This document shows positions 37,041 to 48,711 of a stretch of 64,000 nt of DNA, in pieces. Under the pieces are notes generated by a model, which saw only the letters and a list, made by a program, of their open reading frames with translations, had not been told where the DNA came from and searched no databases. The position numbers and the translations under genes were made by a program. Source of the DNA: Arthrobacter luteolus NBRC 107841 (GTDB lineage: Bacteria > Actinomycetota > Actinomycetes > Actinomycetales > Micrococcaceae). Numbering within the stretch: the first letter of the stretch is position 1; each line of letters begins with the position of its first letter. Location: positions 62,001 through 126,000 of the forward strand of contig NZ_BCQM01000005.1 of assembly GCF_001552075.1 (NCBI RefSeq), read 5' to 3'.

Positions 37041-38000
37041 ATGCATATTGGCCTTATCGGACTGGGAAAAATGGGTTTCAGCATGCGCGAGCGGCTGAGG
37101 CAGAACGGAATCCAGGTCACCGGCTTCGACCGGGACCCGGTAATCAGCGACGTCGGGTCCCTCGCGGAGCTCGCTGCTGAACTGCCGCCGCCGCGCATCG
37201 TATGGATCATGGTTCCCAGCGGCGAAACGACGGCTGCAGTCATCGGCGACCTCGCTGTACTGCTGAGCAGCGGAGACCTGGTGATCGAGGGAGGCAACTC
37301 CCGGTATACCGAGGACAGCCGGCACGCGGACCTGTTGGCGGCCAACGGGATCCGGTACCTCGACTGCGGGGTTTCCGGAGGGATCTGGGGCAAGGACAAC
37401 GGTTACGGGCTGATGGTCGGCGGTGATCCGGCAGATGTGGCTGAGGCCATGCCGGTTTTCGACGCGCTGCGGCCATCCGGACTGCGGGCCGACAGCTTCG
37501 TCCACGCCGGAGTCACGGGAGCCGGGCACTACGCCAAAATGGTGCACAACGGCATTGAATACGGCCTGATGCAGGCGTATGCCGAGGGTTATGAGCTGCT
37601 TGCTGCCCAGAAGATCATCGGCGATGTTCCGGGGGTCCTCCGCGCCTGGCAGGACGGAACTGTCATCCGCTCCTGGCTCCTGGAACTGGCAGTACGTGCT
37701 GTCGAGGAGGACCCGGGCCTGACCCGGATCACCGGGTTCGTGGAAGATTCCGGGGAAGGCCGGTGGGCCATCGAAGAAGCCCTGTCAGCTGAAGTCCCGG
37801 CGCCGGCGCTCACGGCCGCCGTTTTTGCCCGGTTTGCCTCCAGACAGGAGGATTCCCCAGCCATGAAACTGGTGGCAGCGCTGCGCGGACAGTTTGGCGG
37901 GCATGCCGTGAGGGCAGCCGATTCCGCGGCACCAGGACAAAACGGCGGGCCTCCGAACGCTGCCGAGCAGGCAGTAGGGGACGCGGGCGGGCCGGAATAG
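37041..38000 (+). CDS. gnd: 6-phosphogluconate dehydrogenase (decarboxylating), short form
   Basis: A 319-residue NAD(P)-dependent enzyme making ribulose 5-phosphate. N-terminal GLIGLGKMGFSM (residues 3-14), then the substrate-binding VSGGIWGKDNG and GAGHYAKMVHNGIEYG motifs. It is the ~300-residue NAD-type rather than the ~470-residue form. Between dnaN and recF, a location known in many actinobacteria. The C-terminal 30 residues are an Ala/Gly/Pro tail. Confidence 0.92.
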   Translation: MHIGLIGLGKMGFSMRERLRQNGIQVTGFDRDPVISDVGSLAELAAELPPPRIVWIMVPSGETTAAVIGDLAVLLSSGDLVIEGGNSRYTEDSRHADLLAANGIRYLDCGVSGGIWGKDNGYGLMVGGDPADVAEAMPVFDALRPSGLRADSFVHAGVTGAGHYAKMVHNGIEYGLMQAYAEGYELLAAQKIIGDVPGVLRAWQDGTVIRSWLLELAVRAVEEDPGLTRITGFVEDSGEGRWAIEEALSAEVPAPALTAAVFARFASRQEDSPAMKLVAALRGQFGGHAVRAADSAAPGQNGGPPNAAEQAVGDAGGPE

Positions 38001-38090
38001 CTGGGCGGTAGGCTGGGAACAGACCCGGAACGGCACCGGCAGGACAGGACTTGAGGACACTGACAGGACGGAAATACCAGGTGGAGCAGC

Positions 38091-39275
38091 GTGTACGTTG
38101 ATTACCTTTCGCTGACGGGATTCCGCAGCTACGGGCAGCTTGATCTGAGCCTGAAACCCGGAGTGAGCGTTTTTGTCGGCCCTAACGGCACCGGCAAAAC
38201 CAACATTGTCGAATCCATCGGCTACCTCGCTTCGCTCTCCTCCCACCGGGTGAGTTCGGATGCCCCGCTGGTGGCCTTCGACGCCGAACAGGCCCTGGTC
38301 CGGGCCCGCGTGGTCCGCGGAAACCAGGCCACGGCCCTGGAACTTGAAATCAATCCGGGCCGGGCGAACCGGGCCAGGATCAACCGGGCCAATCCCGTCC
38401 GCGCGCGGGACATCCTCGGCATCTGCCGCACGGTGCTTTTCGCACCCGAGGACCTGGCCCTGGTCAAGGGTGATCCCTCCGCCCGGCGCCGTTTCCTAGA
38501 CGACCTGATCGTGTCCCTGGTGCCGAGGCATGCTGCCACCCGCGCCGATTATGAGCGCGTGCTGAAGCAGCGGAACGCCCTGTTGAAATCGGCCAGGGCC
38601 AGCGGGCGGTTCACCTCTGCCCACGAGGCAACGCTGGATGTCTGGGACCACCACATGGCAGCTGCCGGAGCTCAGCTGGTGGCTGCACGCCTGCAGGCCC
38701 TGGACCAGCTCAGTCCGCATCTCGCCGGGGCTTACAAAGACCTGACCGACGGTTCAAAGGCTGCCCGCGGCATCTACCGCTCGACGCTGCTGGGGCAGGT
38801 GGACGACGACGGCGCCGCGGAGGGAGCCGCGGACGCCGCCGATCTGCTGGGGCTCAGCCAGGAGGAACTGCAGGAACGTTTCCTGCAGGCCTTCGCCGCA
38901 AACCGGAAACGCGAAGTGGAACGGGGGATTTCCCTGGTCGGACCGCACCGGGACGAAGTCGAGCTCGTCCTGGGACAGGCGCCGGCCAAAGGTTATGCCT
39001 CGCACGGGGAGACCTGGTCGCTGGCGCTGGCCATGCGGCTGGCTTCCTTCTACCTGCTGCGGGATGACGACGATTCTCCGGGCGCCGGGCCCATCCTGAT
39101 CCTGGATGATGTGTTCGCCGAACTCGATACCGGACGCAGGGAGCGGCTGTCGGCGATTGTTGCCGGCGCCGAACAGGTGCTGGTGACCGCGGCGGTCGCG
39201 GAGGACATCCCCGCTGCATTGGCCGGAGAGCAGATTCCGGTTATTCCGGGAGGCGTCAGTGTTGCCGCCGGATGA
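38091..39275 (+). CDS. recF: Recombination protein RecF
   Basis: A 394-residue SMC-like ATPase with Walker A GPNGTGKTN (residues 30-38), an RIxLFAPEDLALVKG-type block (VLFAPEDLALVKG) and a C-terminal signature and Walker B region LILDDVFAELD. It loads RecA at gaps and assists replication-fork repair. GTG start at 38091. It overlaps dciA by 17 bases. Confidence 0.95.
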   Translation: MYVDYLSLTGFRSYGQLDLSLKPGVSVFVGPNGTGKTNIVESIGYLASLSSHRVSSDAPLVAFDAEQALVRARVVRGNQATALELEINPGRANRARINRANPVRARDILGICRTVLFAPEDLALVKGDPSARRRFLDDLIVSLVPRHAATRADYERVLKQRNALLKSARASGRFTSAHEATLDVWDHHMAAAGAQLVAARLQALDQLSPHLAGAYKDLTDGSKAARGIYRSTLLGQVDDDGAAEGAADAADLLGLSQEELQERFLQAFAANRKREVERGISLVGPHRDEVELVLGQAPAKGYASHGETWSLALAMRLASFYLLRDDDDSPGAGPILILDDVFAELDTGRRERLSAIVAGAEQVLVTAAVAEDIPAALAGEQIPVIPGGVSVAAG

Positions 39276-39798
39276 GACCCCGCAGCCGGCCGGTTCCGGT
39301 GACGACCGCCCGGACGCCGCCAGGGAGCAGCTGAACCGGATGCGGCAGGCAGCCCAGGCCCGCGGCAACCAGCGGGCCCCGGTGAGCCGGCGCAAACCGG
39401 GCCAGCGCCGTCAGACCCCCTTCGTTCCCGGGGAATACACCGGGCGGGATCCCCAGGGACTCGGCAAGGTCTTCACCCGTTTCGTCAACGAGCGCGGCTG
39501 GAACTCCCCCGTGGCGGTGGGATCCGTGATTTCGCGCTGGGAGGAGCTGGTGGGCCCTGATGTCAGTGCGCACTGCAAGCCGGAGTCCTTCTCCGACACC
39601 ACCGTCCAGGTCCGCTGCGACTCCACCGCCTGGGCCACGCAGCTGCGGCTGCTCCGCTCCACGCTGATTGCCCGATTTGATGCCGAACTGGGGCCCGGCG
39701 TCGTCACCCGGATTGAGGTCATCGGTCCGGCAGCACCCAACTGGCGCAAGGGACTGCGCAGCGTCAAGGGCAGGGGACCGCGGGACACCTACGGCTAA
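39259..39798 (+). CDS. DciA/DUF721 family helicase-loader-like protein
   Basis: A 179-residue protein with a disordered basic N-terminus (about 1-70) and a C-terminal DUF721/DciA domain (about 75-170; WNSPVAVGSVISRWEELVGPDVSAHC and LRLLRSTLIARFD). DciA proteins load the replicative helicase in bacteria without DnaC/DnaI. GTG start at 39259 with GGGAGG upstream; it overlaps the end of recF. Confidence 0.9.
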   Translation: MLPPDETPQPAGSGDDRPDAAREQLNRMRQAAQARGNQRAPVSRRKPGQRRQTPFVPGEYTGRDPQGLGKVFTRFVNERGWNSPVAVGSVISRWEELVGPDVSAHCKPESFSDTTVQVRCDSTAWATQLRLLRSTLIARFDAELGPGVVTRIEVIGPAAPNWRKGLRSVKGRGPRDTYG

Positions 39799-40053
39799 CC
39801 TGCCCGGTGTTGCCTGAGGGAAAAAAGTTGTTGATATATAGCCGTATTTGTGCTCCCGTTCACACCCGCTGGGAGGTGCGTAGCGGGGTGAAAAACCCTC
39901 CGGACGTATCGGGCCTCATCGGACCGCAGGAAACTGGCTCAAAACCTGCTTTGGTGGCCGCTGGTAGGGTGTTTTGGCGCGCAAAGATACCCGCAGCACG
40001 GTAGAATTGGTACAGAGGCACCCTCTCCCGCTGGACAGGGTGCCAAATTCTGA

Positions 40054-42138
<2,085 letters not shown>

Positions 42139-42240
42139 TGCCTTCGGGCCGCTCCGGCGGCCCGGACGCAGCGGCAGCCGGAGCGAATTGTCCGGCCCAG
42201 GTAACGCACATGGACTTGAACTTAGAACGGAACAGAACCA

Positions 42241-44874
42241 ATGAGTGATGAGACCCCGGAAGTTCCCGGCGGCGAACTCGAACCCGTCAGCGGGAACGTC
42301 CTCTCCGACCGCGTAGAGCAGATCGACCTGCAGACCGAGATGCAGCGCTCCTACCTTGACTACGCCATGGCGGTCATCGTGGGGCGTGCGCTTCCGGATG
42401 TGCGCGACGGCCTGAAGCCGGTGCACCGCCGGGTGCTCTACGCCATGTACGACGGCGGCTACCGCCCCGACCGTGCCTTCAACAAATGCGCGCGCGTAGT
42501 CGGCGAAGTCATGGGCCAGTACCACCCGCACGGTGACTCGGCGATCTACGATGCGCTCGTGCGTCTCATCCAGGACTGGGTTATGCGTGCCCCGCTGGCG
42601 CTGGGTCAGGGCAACTTCGGTTCCCCCGGTAATGACGGCGCTGCCGCACCGCGTTACACCGAAACCAAGATGGCGCCGCTGGCCATGGAAATGGTCCGTG
42701 ACATCGACGAGGAAACCGTCGACTTCATGGACAACTACGACGGCCGCAACCAGGAACCCACGATCCTGCCGGCCCGTTTCCCCAACCTGCTAGTTAATGG
42801 TTCCTCCGGCATCGCCGTCGGCATGGCCACCAACATTCCGCCGCACAACCTGCGCGAGGTTGCTGACGGCGTGCAGTGGTACCTGCAGCATCCGGAGGCA
42901 TCGAACGAGGAACTGCTCGAAGAGCTGATCAAGCGGGTCAAGGGACCCGACTTCCCCACGGGTGCCACCATCCTGGGCCACAAGGGCATCGAAGATGCCT
43001 ACCGCACCGGCCGTGGGTCGATCACCATGCGTGCCGTGGTCAACGTCGAAGAGTTCCAGGGCCGCACCTGCCTGGTGGTGACGGAACTGCCGTACATGGC
43101 TAATCCGGACAACCTGGCCATCAAGATCGCCGAACTGGTGAAGGACGGGAAGATCACCGGCATCGCCGATATGCGCGATGAGACCTCCGGCCGCACCGGA
43201 CAGCGCCTGGTCATCGTGCTCAAGCGCGACGCCGTGGCGAAGGTGGTGCTGAACAACCTTTACAAGCACACCCAGCTGCAGGAAAACTTCGGCGCCAACA
43301 TGCTGGCGATCGTTGACGGTGTGCCGCGTACCCTGAGCCTGGACGCGTTCATCCGCCACTGGGTCACGCACCAGCTCGAAGTCATCGTCCGCCGCACCCG
43401 GTACCGGCTGCGCAAGGCCGAGGAAGTTGCGCACATCCTGCGCGGCCTGCTCAAGGCCCTGGACGCCCTGGACGAGGTTATTGCCCTGATCCGCCGCTCC
43501 TCCACGGTGGAGGAAGCCCGCAACGGCCTGATCCAGCTGCTCGATATTGATGAGCTGCAGTCCCAGGCCATCCTGGATATGCAGCTGCGCCGCCTCGCTG
43601 CGCTGGAACGGCAGAAGATCCAGGACCAGCACGCCAAGCTGGAACTCGAGATCGCCGAATACAACTCGATCCTGGCCTCCGAGGAGCGCCAGCGGCAGAT
43701 CGTCAGCGATGAACTAGCGGAGATCGTCGACAAGCACGGCGATGACCGCCGCACAAAGGTCCTGATGGGCTACGACGGCGACATGAGCATGGAAGACCTC
43801 ATTCCTGAAGAGGAAATGGTCATCACCATCACCCGCGGCGGCTACGTCAAGCGGACCCGGAGCGATAACTACCGGGCCCAGCACCGCGGCGGCAAGGGAA
43901 TCCGCGGCGCCCAGCTGCGCGGTGACGACGTCGTCGAGCACTTCTTCGTCACCACCACCCACCACTGGCTGCTGTTCTTCACGAACCTCGGCCGCGTCTA
44001 CCGCGCCAAGGCCTACGAACTGGCTGAAGCCGGCCGTGATGCCAAGGGCCAGCACGTGGCGAACCTGCTGGCCTTCCAGCCCGGCGAGCACATCGCCCAG
44101 GTGCTGGACCTGCCCGACTACGACGCCGCTCCCTACCTGGTGCTCGCCACCAAGCGCGGGCTGGTCAAGAAAACCCAGCTCCGGGACTACGACACGAACC
44201 GGTCCGCCGGTGTTATCGCCATCAACCTGCGTGAGGGCGACGAAGTTGTGTCAGCCCAGCTCGTCAGTGAGACCGATGACCTGATGCTCGTTTCCCGCAA
44301 GGGGCAGTCCCTGCGCTTCACCGCCACCGACGAGGCCCTGCGCCCGATGGGCCGCGCGACCTCCGGCGTGACCGGCATGAAGTTCCGGGAGGACGATGAG
44401 CTGCTCGCAGCGGATGTCATCACCGAGGACTCCTACGTGTTTATCGTCACTGAGGGCGGCTACGCCAAACGCACCAGCGTCGAGGAATACCGTGTGCAGG
44501 GACGCGGCGGCCTTGGCATCAAGGTTGGCAAGTACAACGAGGACCGCGGACACCTGGTCGGCGCAATGATTGTGCAGGAAGAGGACGAGGTCCTGGTGGT
44601 CATGCAGGGTGGCAAGGTTGTCCGCTCCGCTGTCGCCGGTGTTCCGGCCAAGGGCCGTGACACCATGGGCGTCATTTTCGCCAAGCCGGACAAGAACGAC
44701 AGGATCATCGCTGTGGCCCGGAACTCCGAACGGGACCTGCCGGTGGACGCTGCGGACGGCGAAGCCGGCTCCGGCGGCGAGTCTGTGGAGGCACCTGTGG
44801 ATGAAGTACCGTTGTCAACAGAGGAAATGGCTGGGCCCGACGCGCAGTCAGCAGACGATGGAGGTAGCGAGTGA
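42241..44874 (+). CDS. gyrA: DNA gyrase subunit A
   Basis: An 877-residue subunit. The catalytic Tyr139 is in APRYTE, and the quinolone pocket reads [10 protein letters not shown] with Ser100 and Asp104, the susceptible-type residues. A C-terminal beta-pinwheel starts near residue 520 with a GyrA-box-like QRRGGKG variant ([11 protein letters not shown]). It ends with an acidic Gly/Ala/Glu tail. Start ATG at 42241. Its stop overlaps the next gene (GTGA). Confidence 0.97.
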   Translation: MSDETPEVPGGELEPVSGNVLSDRVEQIDLQTEMQRSYLDYAMAVIVGRALPDVRDGLKPVHRRVLYAMYDGGYRPDRAFNKCARVVGEVMGQYHPHGDSAIYDALVRLIQDWVMRAPLALGQGNFGSPGNDGAAAPRYTETKMAPLAMEMVRDIDEETVDFMDNYDGRNQEPTILPARFPNLLVNGSSGIAVGMATNIPPHNLREVADGVQWYLQHPEASNEELLEELIKRVKGPDFPTGATILGHKGIEDAYRTGRGSITMRAVVNVEEFQGRTCLVVTELPYMANPDNLAIKIAELVKDGKITGIADMRDETSGRTGQRLVIVLKRDAVAKVVLNNLYKHTQLQENFGANMLAIVDGVPRTLSLDAFIRHWVTHQLEVIVRRTRYRLRKAEEVAHILRGLLKALDALDEVIALIRRSSTVEEARNGLIQLLDIDELQSQAILDMQLRRLAALERQKIQDQHAKLELEIAEYNSILASEERQRQIVSDELAEIVDKHGDDRRTKVLMGYDGDMSMEDLIPEEEMVITITRGGYVKRTRSDNYRAQHRGGKGIRGAQLRGDDVVEHFFVTTTHHWLLFFTNLGRVYRAKAYELAEAGRDAKGQHVANLLAFQPGEHIAQVLDLPDYDAAPYLVLATKRGLVKKTQLRDYDTNRSAGVIAINLREGDEVVSAQLVSETDDLMLVSRKGQSLRFTATDEALRPMGRATSGVTGMKFREDDELLAADVITEDSYVFIVTEGGYAKRTSVEEYRVQGRGGLGIKVGKYNEDRGHLVGAMIVQEEDEVLVVMQGGKVVRSAVAGVPAKGRDTMGVIFAKPDKNDRIIAVARNSERDLPVDAADGEAGSGGESVEAPVDEVPLSTEEMAGPDAQSADDGGSE

Positions 44875-45374
44875 GCTCGACCAACTCAAATGCCAGGCCC
44901 AGCGGCGGCCCGCGGGTGAAGACCCCGGCACGGCCCGCGCAGCGGCCTGGAACGGGTCAGAGCGCGTCCGGCAACCGGCAGCCACTGGTTAAGCCGGCTC
45001 CCAAGGCCAAAGCCCGCAAGGCCCGCCTGCTGGTCAGCAAGATCGACCCGTGGTCGGTGCTGAAGATGTCCTTCCTGCTCTCCGTCGCCCTCGGCGTGGT
45101 TACGGTGGTCGCAGCAATCGTCCTGTGGACCGTCCTGGACCTCACCGGCATCTTTGACCGGGTAAATGACCTGCTGGGCGAAATTGCCGGGTCCGAGTCC
45201 GGTGGATTCGACCTTCGGGAGTTCGCCTCGCTGGGCCAGGTGGTGTCCTTTGCGACCATCATCGCCGTGGTCAACGTTCTGCTGCTGACGGCCCTGTCGA
45301 TGCTGTCAGCCGTGCTGTACAACATTGCCTCGACCCTGGTCGGCGGCATCGGCGTCACCCTCACCGACGACTGA
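44871..45374 (+). CDS. DUF3566 transmembrane protein
   Basis: A 167-residue protein with a disordered Pro/Lys/Arg N-terminus (about 1-50), then two membrane helices (about 65-90 and 120-145), the DUF3566 pattern found after gyrA in actinobacteria (mycobacterial Rv0007). GTG start overlaps the gyrA stop by four bases, implying coupled translation. Function unknown; associations with division or membrane proteins are inferences. Confidence 0.9.
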   Translation: MSSTNSNARPSGGPRVKTPARPAQRPGTGQSASGNRQPLVKPAPKAKARKARLLVSKIDPWSVLKMSFLLSVALGVVTVVAAIVLWTVLDLTGIFDRVNDLLGEIAGSESGGFDLREFASLGQVVSFATIIAVVNVLLLTALSMLSAVLYNIASTLVGGIGVTLTDD

Positions 45375-45386
45375 TTTTCCGGGTTT

Positions 45387-45413
45387 CCGGCGCAGGATCC
45401 TGTCCTGCGCCGG
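45387..45413 (+). terminator. Hairpin after the gyrBA-DUF3566 operon
   Basis: A perfect 11-base stem, CCGGCGCAGGA (45387-45397) against TCCTGCGCCGG (45403-45413), with a 5-base loop. There is no T-tract, so termination may be partial. Confidence 0.65.
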
Positions 45414-45485
45414 GGGCCCGAAGGGCCCGATTTGGGTTCCGGCCGGGGGTACGGTAAAGTCATATCTCGGCCCGGTGAGGTATCG

Positions 45486-45559
45486 GGGCGTATAGCTCAG
45501 GCGGTTAGAGCGCTTCGCTGATAACGAAGAGGTCCCAGGTTCAAGTCCTGGTACGCCCA
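45486..45559 (+). tRNA. tRNA-Ile (GAT anticodon)
   Basis: 74 bases with acceptor GGGCGTA/TACGCCC, D-arm AGCTCAGGCGGTTAGAGC, anticodon loop CTGATAA (GAT, Ile) and T-arm with GTTCAAGTC. Discriminator A at 45559; CCA is not encoded. Confidence 0.97.
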
Positions 45560-45604
45560 CGGACGATCATGAAAATTGATCGGCCACAACGGCAAGGAGA
45601 CACT

Positions 45605-45724
45605 GTGAAGAAGTTGTTCGCAATTGCAGCAGCCGCAGCAGCAGGCGTCTTCGTCTTCCGGAAATGGCAGGAAACTGCCGCGGAGAAATCCGTCTGGAAG
45701 GCTTCGACCGACAAGGTCGAATAG
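45605..45724 (+). CDS. DLW-39 family micropeptide
   Basis: A 39-residue gene: GTG start with AAGGAG eight bases before, then KKLFAIAAAAAAGVFVFRKW, QETAAEKSVWKASTDKVE and TAG. A single membrane helix (residues 3-18) is followed by a charged tail. Length and position between tRNA-Ile and tRNA-Ala match the actinobacterial DLW-39 family, named for a DLW motif. At that spot this protein reads S-V-W. Function unknown. Confidence 0.85.
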   Translation: MKKLFAIAAAAAAGVFVFRKWQETAAEKSVWKASTDKVE

Positions 45725-45790
45725 CTCCGCACGGACTGGATTGGTTTTGAACACCCCCGCGGGTGGGATATACTGAATCAGTTCCAATTC

Positions 45791-45863
45791 GGGGGCATGG
45801 CGCAATTGGTAGCGCACCTGCTTTGCAAGCAGGGGGTTCGGGGTTCGAGTCCCCGTGCCTCCA
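45791..45863 (+). tRNA. tRNA-Ala (TGC anticodon)
   Basis: 73 bases; the acceptor GGGGGCA/TGCCTCC includes the alanine identity pair G3:U70. Anticodon loop TTTGCAA (TGC, Ala), T-arm GGTTCGAGTCC. Discriminator A; CCA is not encoded. Confidence 0.97.
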
Positions 45864-45869
45864 CCGAAA

Positions 45870-45900
45870 GAAAGTCCCGGCCACAGCGGCCGGGACTTTC
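45870..45900 (+). terminator. tRNA-Ala terminator
   Basis: Perfect 13-base stem (45870-45882 and 45888-45900, GAAAGTCCCGGCC) with loop ACAGC, ending in TTTC. Confidence 0.85.
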
Positions 45901-45974
45901 TGCGTTAAAGAACCGGTCAGCCGACGGCCCCTGGGCTCCCGCCCCGACACGGCACCAAGCAATAACCTTTTCCC

Positions 45975-46907
45975 ATGACCTTTTTCCTTGCGGTGGTCGG
46001 CGTGCTCGGCGTCTCTGCCTCCGGCCCCATCATGGCGGCAACAGCAGCCCCCGCCCTGGCCATCGCTTTCTGGCGCAACGCCCTGGGCGCCGTCATCATG
46101 GGCGTACCCGCCGGCCTGCGGGACCGTAACAGCTTCCGCAGTCTCAGCCGCGCCGAGGTGAAGTGGGCAGCGCTGGCGGCCCTCGCCCTCGCACTGCACT
46201 TCGCCTGCTTCATCACGTCCCTGCGGCTCACATCCGTCGCGGCGGCCACCGCCCTTGTCTGCCTGCAGGCCGGATGGATCGCGCTCTTCGACGTATTCCG
46301 CGGAAGACGGGTCGCGCGGCAGACCCTCGCCGGCTTGCTGGTGGCCTTCACCGGCGTCGTGGTCATCACCGGCTTCGATGTGGCGCTCTCGCCCGAGGCC
46401 CTGATGGGTGATGCGCTGGCGCTGGCCGGCGGCGCCCTGGCCGGTCTGTACACCCTGGCCGGCGGCAAAGCCCGCCGGACCATGTCCACCGGTACCTACA
46501 CCACCCTCTGCTACGGTGCCTGTGCCGTGATTCTGCTGATTATGTGCGCGGTTTTCCAGGAGCCCCTGATTGGGTTCGAGCCGGCGGCCTGGGCCGGAAT
46601 CCTGGCAGTGACAGTGATGGCACAGCTGCTCGGCCACACGGTGTTCAACCATCTGCTTGCTGTCATCAGCCCCTTGGTGGTGTCGATGATCATCCTGCTT
46701 GAGATCCCCGGTGCCGCCATCCTGGCAGCTGTCTTCCTGGCAGAAGAGCTGCCCGGCGGCACATACGCCGGACTGGGGATCATTCTGGCCGGGCTCGCGG
46801 TCGTCCTCTGGGGACAGGCCCGGGGACGCTCCCCGGCCTCCCGGGGAGCGCCGGAAAACCAGCTTCCTCCGGCGCCGCCGGCGCTGGGCGGAGACATCGA
46901 AAAATAG
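45975..46907 (+). CDS. EamA/DMT superfamily transporter
   Basis: A 310-residue protein with about ten membrane helices in two EamA repeats (about 1-140 and 150-285), the drug/metabolite transporter fold. The first helices (FLAVVGVLGVSASGPIMA and FWRNALGAVIMG) are typical. Substrate unknown. It begins just after the tRNA-Ala terminator and ends before the hairpin shared with the convergent helical-repeat gene. Confidence 0.85.
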   Translation: MTFFLAVVGVLGVSASGPIMAATAAPALAIAFWRNALGAVIMGVPAGLRDRNSFRSLSRAEVKWAALAALALALHFACFITSLRLTSVAAATALVCLQAGWIALFDVFRGRRVARQTLAGLLVAFTGVVVITGFDVALSPEALMGDALALAGGALAGLYTLAGGKARRTMSTGTYTTLCYGACAVILLIMCAVFQEPLIGFEPAAWAGILAVTVMAQLLGHTVFNHLLAVISPLVVSMIILLEIPGAAILAAVFLAEELPGGTYAGLGIILAGLAVVLWGQARGRSPASRGAPENQLPPAPPALGGDIEK

Positions 46908-46934
46908 TGTCCGTCCAAGTGCGGAAACCGGCTT

Positions 46935-46969
46935 AAAAAGGAAGGACCCCGGATACCCGGGGTCCTTCC
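46935..46969 (-). terminator. Terminator for the helical-repeat gene (also opposes the DMT gene)
   Basis: Arms at 46940-46952 and 46957-46969 (GGAAGGACCCCGG and complement), loop ATAC. On the minus strand it runs into TTTTT (complement of 46935-46939). Confidence 0.9.
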
Positions 46970-46987
46970 GCTGCGCTGCCTGCGCTG

Positions 46988-47944
46988 TTACTTCTCCGGC
47001 TTCTCAGCCTTCGCCTCAGCGGAGGTATCCGCGTGGGCGCCCGGCTTCGCAGCCGTGGCTGCGGCGTCCTTGCTGTGCTTGGCGGCGTCGGCCACCTTTT
47101 CACCGGCCTTGGCCGCGGAAGAGGCGGCAGCCTCCTTCACACCCTGCGCGGCTTCCTTCGCCTTCTCAGCAGCCGTTGAGAGGCTCTCCTTGGCCTTCTC
47201 AGCGGGAGCGGTGGGCTTGGGAGCTGCGGGCTTGCTGCCCTCGGCCGGAGCAGCCGGTGCCGGTGCGGGGACCGGAACTGCGGCGGGCTTGGGCTGGGCA
47301 GGTGCGGGCGTCTTCCAGGGATCTTCGACCGGGCGGGAAGCCCGCCACGCAGCAACTGCCGCTACCACTGCTGAAGCGATGATGCCGAAGACCAGCCAGC
47401 CCTTGCCGCCGCTCTTCTGCTGCTTCTTCAGTTCCTTGGCAGCCTTGGCCGCGGCCTTCTGAGCCTGCTTCAGTGCCTTCTTGTTGCCGGTGGCTTTGGC
47501 CACGGCCGTCTGTACGGGCACAGAGGCATTTCCGAGTCCGCGGGAGACGGAGTCAGCGGCGTCGCCAAGCCGGGTGGAGATCGTGGGGATGTAGCTGTCC
47601 ACGACCTTGTCCTTGGCATGGGTCAGGGCCGGTGTCGCCTTGTCGAGGGTGGTCTGGATCCGCGGAGTGGCGTCGTCAACAACCTGGCTGATCCTGGGGC
47701 CGACCTTGTGGAGTCCGTCCTGGAGCCGGGGAGTCACGACTGCAACACCCTGAGCGATCTCGTCTGCAGCACGTTTGAGCCCGTCCTGAATTTTCGGTGA
47801 AGCGGTTTCGATCCCCTTTTCGATGCGGGGAACTGCCCAACCGACGGCGGCCTCTACCTTGGGGGTTGCCCAGTCACGTGCCGATTCCACGCCTGCGGTG
47901 ACATTCGCTTCGAAGTCACGGGCAATGCGGTCCTTCTTATTCAA
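46988..47944 (-). CDS. Amphipathic helical-repeat protein with one membrane segment
   Basis: A 318-residue protein I do not recognise. Residues about 1-150 contain a repeated 10-20 residue pattern (ATPKVEAAVGWAVPRIEKGIE..., TPRLQDGLHKVGPRISQVVDDATPRIQ...) resembling apolipoprotein/LEA-type amphipathic helices. A Lys-rich segment follows and then a membrane helix (WLVFGIIASAVVAAVAAW, about 184-201). The tail is a long Pro/Ala stretch ending in Ala/Lys/Glu helices (AKESLSTAAEKAKEAAQGVKEAAAS...). The composition suggests an envelope-associated stress or membrane-binding protein (inference). Confidence 0.8.
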   Translation of the reverse strand: MNKKDRIARDFEANVTAGVESARDWATPKVEAAVGWAVPRIEKGIETASPKIQDGLKRAADEIAQGVAVVTPRLQDGLHKVGPRISQVVDDATPRIQTTLDKATPALTHAKDKVVDSYIPTISTRLGDAADSVSRGLGNASVPVQTAVAKATGNKKALKQAQKAAAKAAKELKKQQKSGGKGWLVFGIIASAVVAAVAAWRASRPVEDPWKTPAPAQPKPAAVPVPAPAPAAPAEGSKPAAPKPTAPAEKAKESLSTAAEKAKEAAQGVKEAAASSAAKAGEKVADAAKHSKDAAATAAKPGAHADTSAEAKAEKPEK

Positions 47945-48095
47945 AACTACCTCCCGGGATAGTGACGGTTCAGCCTTAGCCTACGTGCAATGGCTGTTCT
48001 GTGCTATCAGCGGACCGCTGGGCCCGAAGTTTTCACTGTGCGCTGAACAGGCCGGTTTCCGCGCGCTCAAAGGGCTGCCGTGGAAGAATGAGGTC

Positions 48096-48638
48096 ATGAC
48101 TGCTATTCCTACCGCAAAAGCGACCCTCCATACCTCCAAGGGCGATATCCGGATCAATCTCTTCGGCAACCATGCCCCGAAGACGGTCAAGAACTTCGTC
48201 GGCCTGGCAACGGGTGAGATCGAGTGGACCGATCCGGCCACCGGCGAGAAGACCAGCCGGCCGCTCTACGACGGCACCATTTTCCACCGCATCATCAAAG
48301 ACTTCATGATCCAGGGCGGCGACCCGCTGGGCCGCGGCACCGGCGGACCGGGCTACCAGTTCGACGACGAGATCAGCCCCGACCTGGACTTCACCAGCCC
48401 GTACAAGCTGGCCATGGCCAACGCCGGCATCCAGATGGGCCGCGGCACGAACGGTTCCCAGTTCTTCATCACCTCCGTTCCCACCACCTGGCTGCAGGGC
48501 AAGCACACCATCTTCGGTGAAGTAGCCGACGATGAGTCCAAGGCCCTGGTCGACGAACTGAACGCAGTTGCCACTGACATGCGCGACAAGCCCACTGAAG
48601 ATGTTGTTATCAACAGCGTTACCGTGGAGCAGCTCTAA
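48096..48638 (+). CDS. ppiA: Cyclophilin peptidyl-prolyl isomerase
   Basis: A 180-residue cyclophilin. Core segments: FHRIIKDFMIQGGDPLGRGTGGPGY, GTNGSQFFIT and the trailing W-L-Q-GKHTIFGEV. It catalyses cis-trans isomerisation of proline bonds. The frame is open from 47823, but the ATG at 48096 gives the normal cyclophilin N-terminus and no signal peptide, so it is cytosolic. Position after gyrA/tRNAs matches mycobacterial ppiA. Confidence 0.94.
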   Translation: MTAIPTAKATLHTSKGDIRINLFGNHAPKTVKNFVGLATGEIEWTDPATGEKTSRPLYDGTIFHRIIKDFMIQGGDPLGRGTGGPGYQFDDEISPDLDFTSPYKLAMANAGIQMGRGTNGSQFFITSVPTTWLQGKHTIFGEVADDESKALVDELNAVATDMRDKPTEDVVINSVTVEQL

Positions 48639-48654
48639 CCTGTTTGGCAGTACA

Positions 48655-48682
48655 CCCCGGCCGGGCCTCCGGCCGGGGTTTT
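48655..48682 (+). terminator. ppiA terminator
   Basis: CCCCGGCCGG (48655-48664), loop GCCT, CCGGCCGGGG (48669-48678), then TTTT. Confidence 0.9.
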
Positions 48683-48711
48683 CCCATAAAAGCCCTGGAG
48701 CCCAACCCAAC

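Noticed and set aside
37041-38000. gnd between dnaN and recF as a foreign insertion
   Set aside because: This order is common in actinobacteria, and the gene's composition matches its neighbours.
45567-46652. 361-codon minus-strand frame over the tRNAs and DMT gene
   Set aside because: It covers tRNA-Ala and the DLW-39 gene and is antisense to a good transporter.
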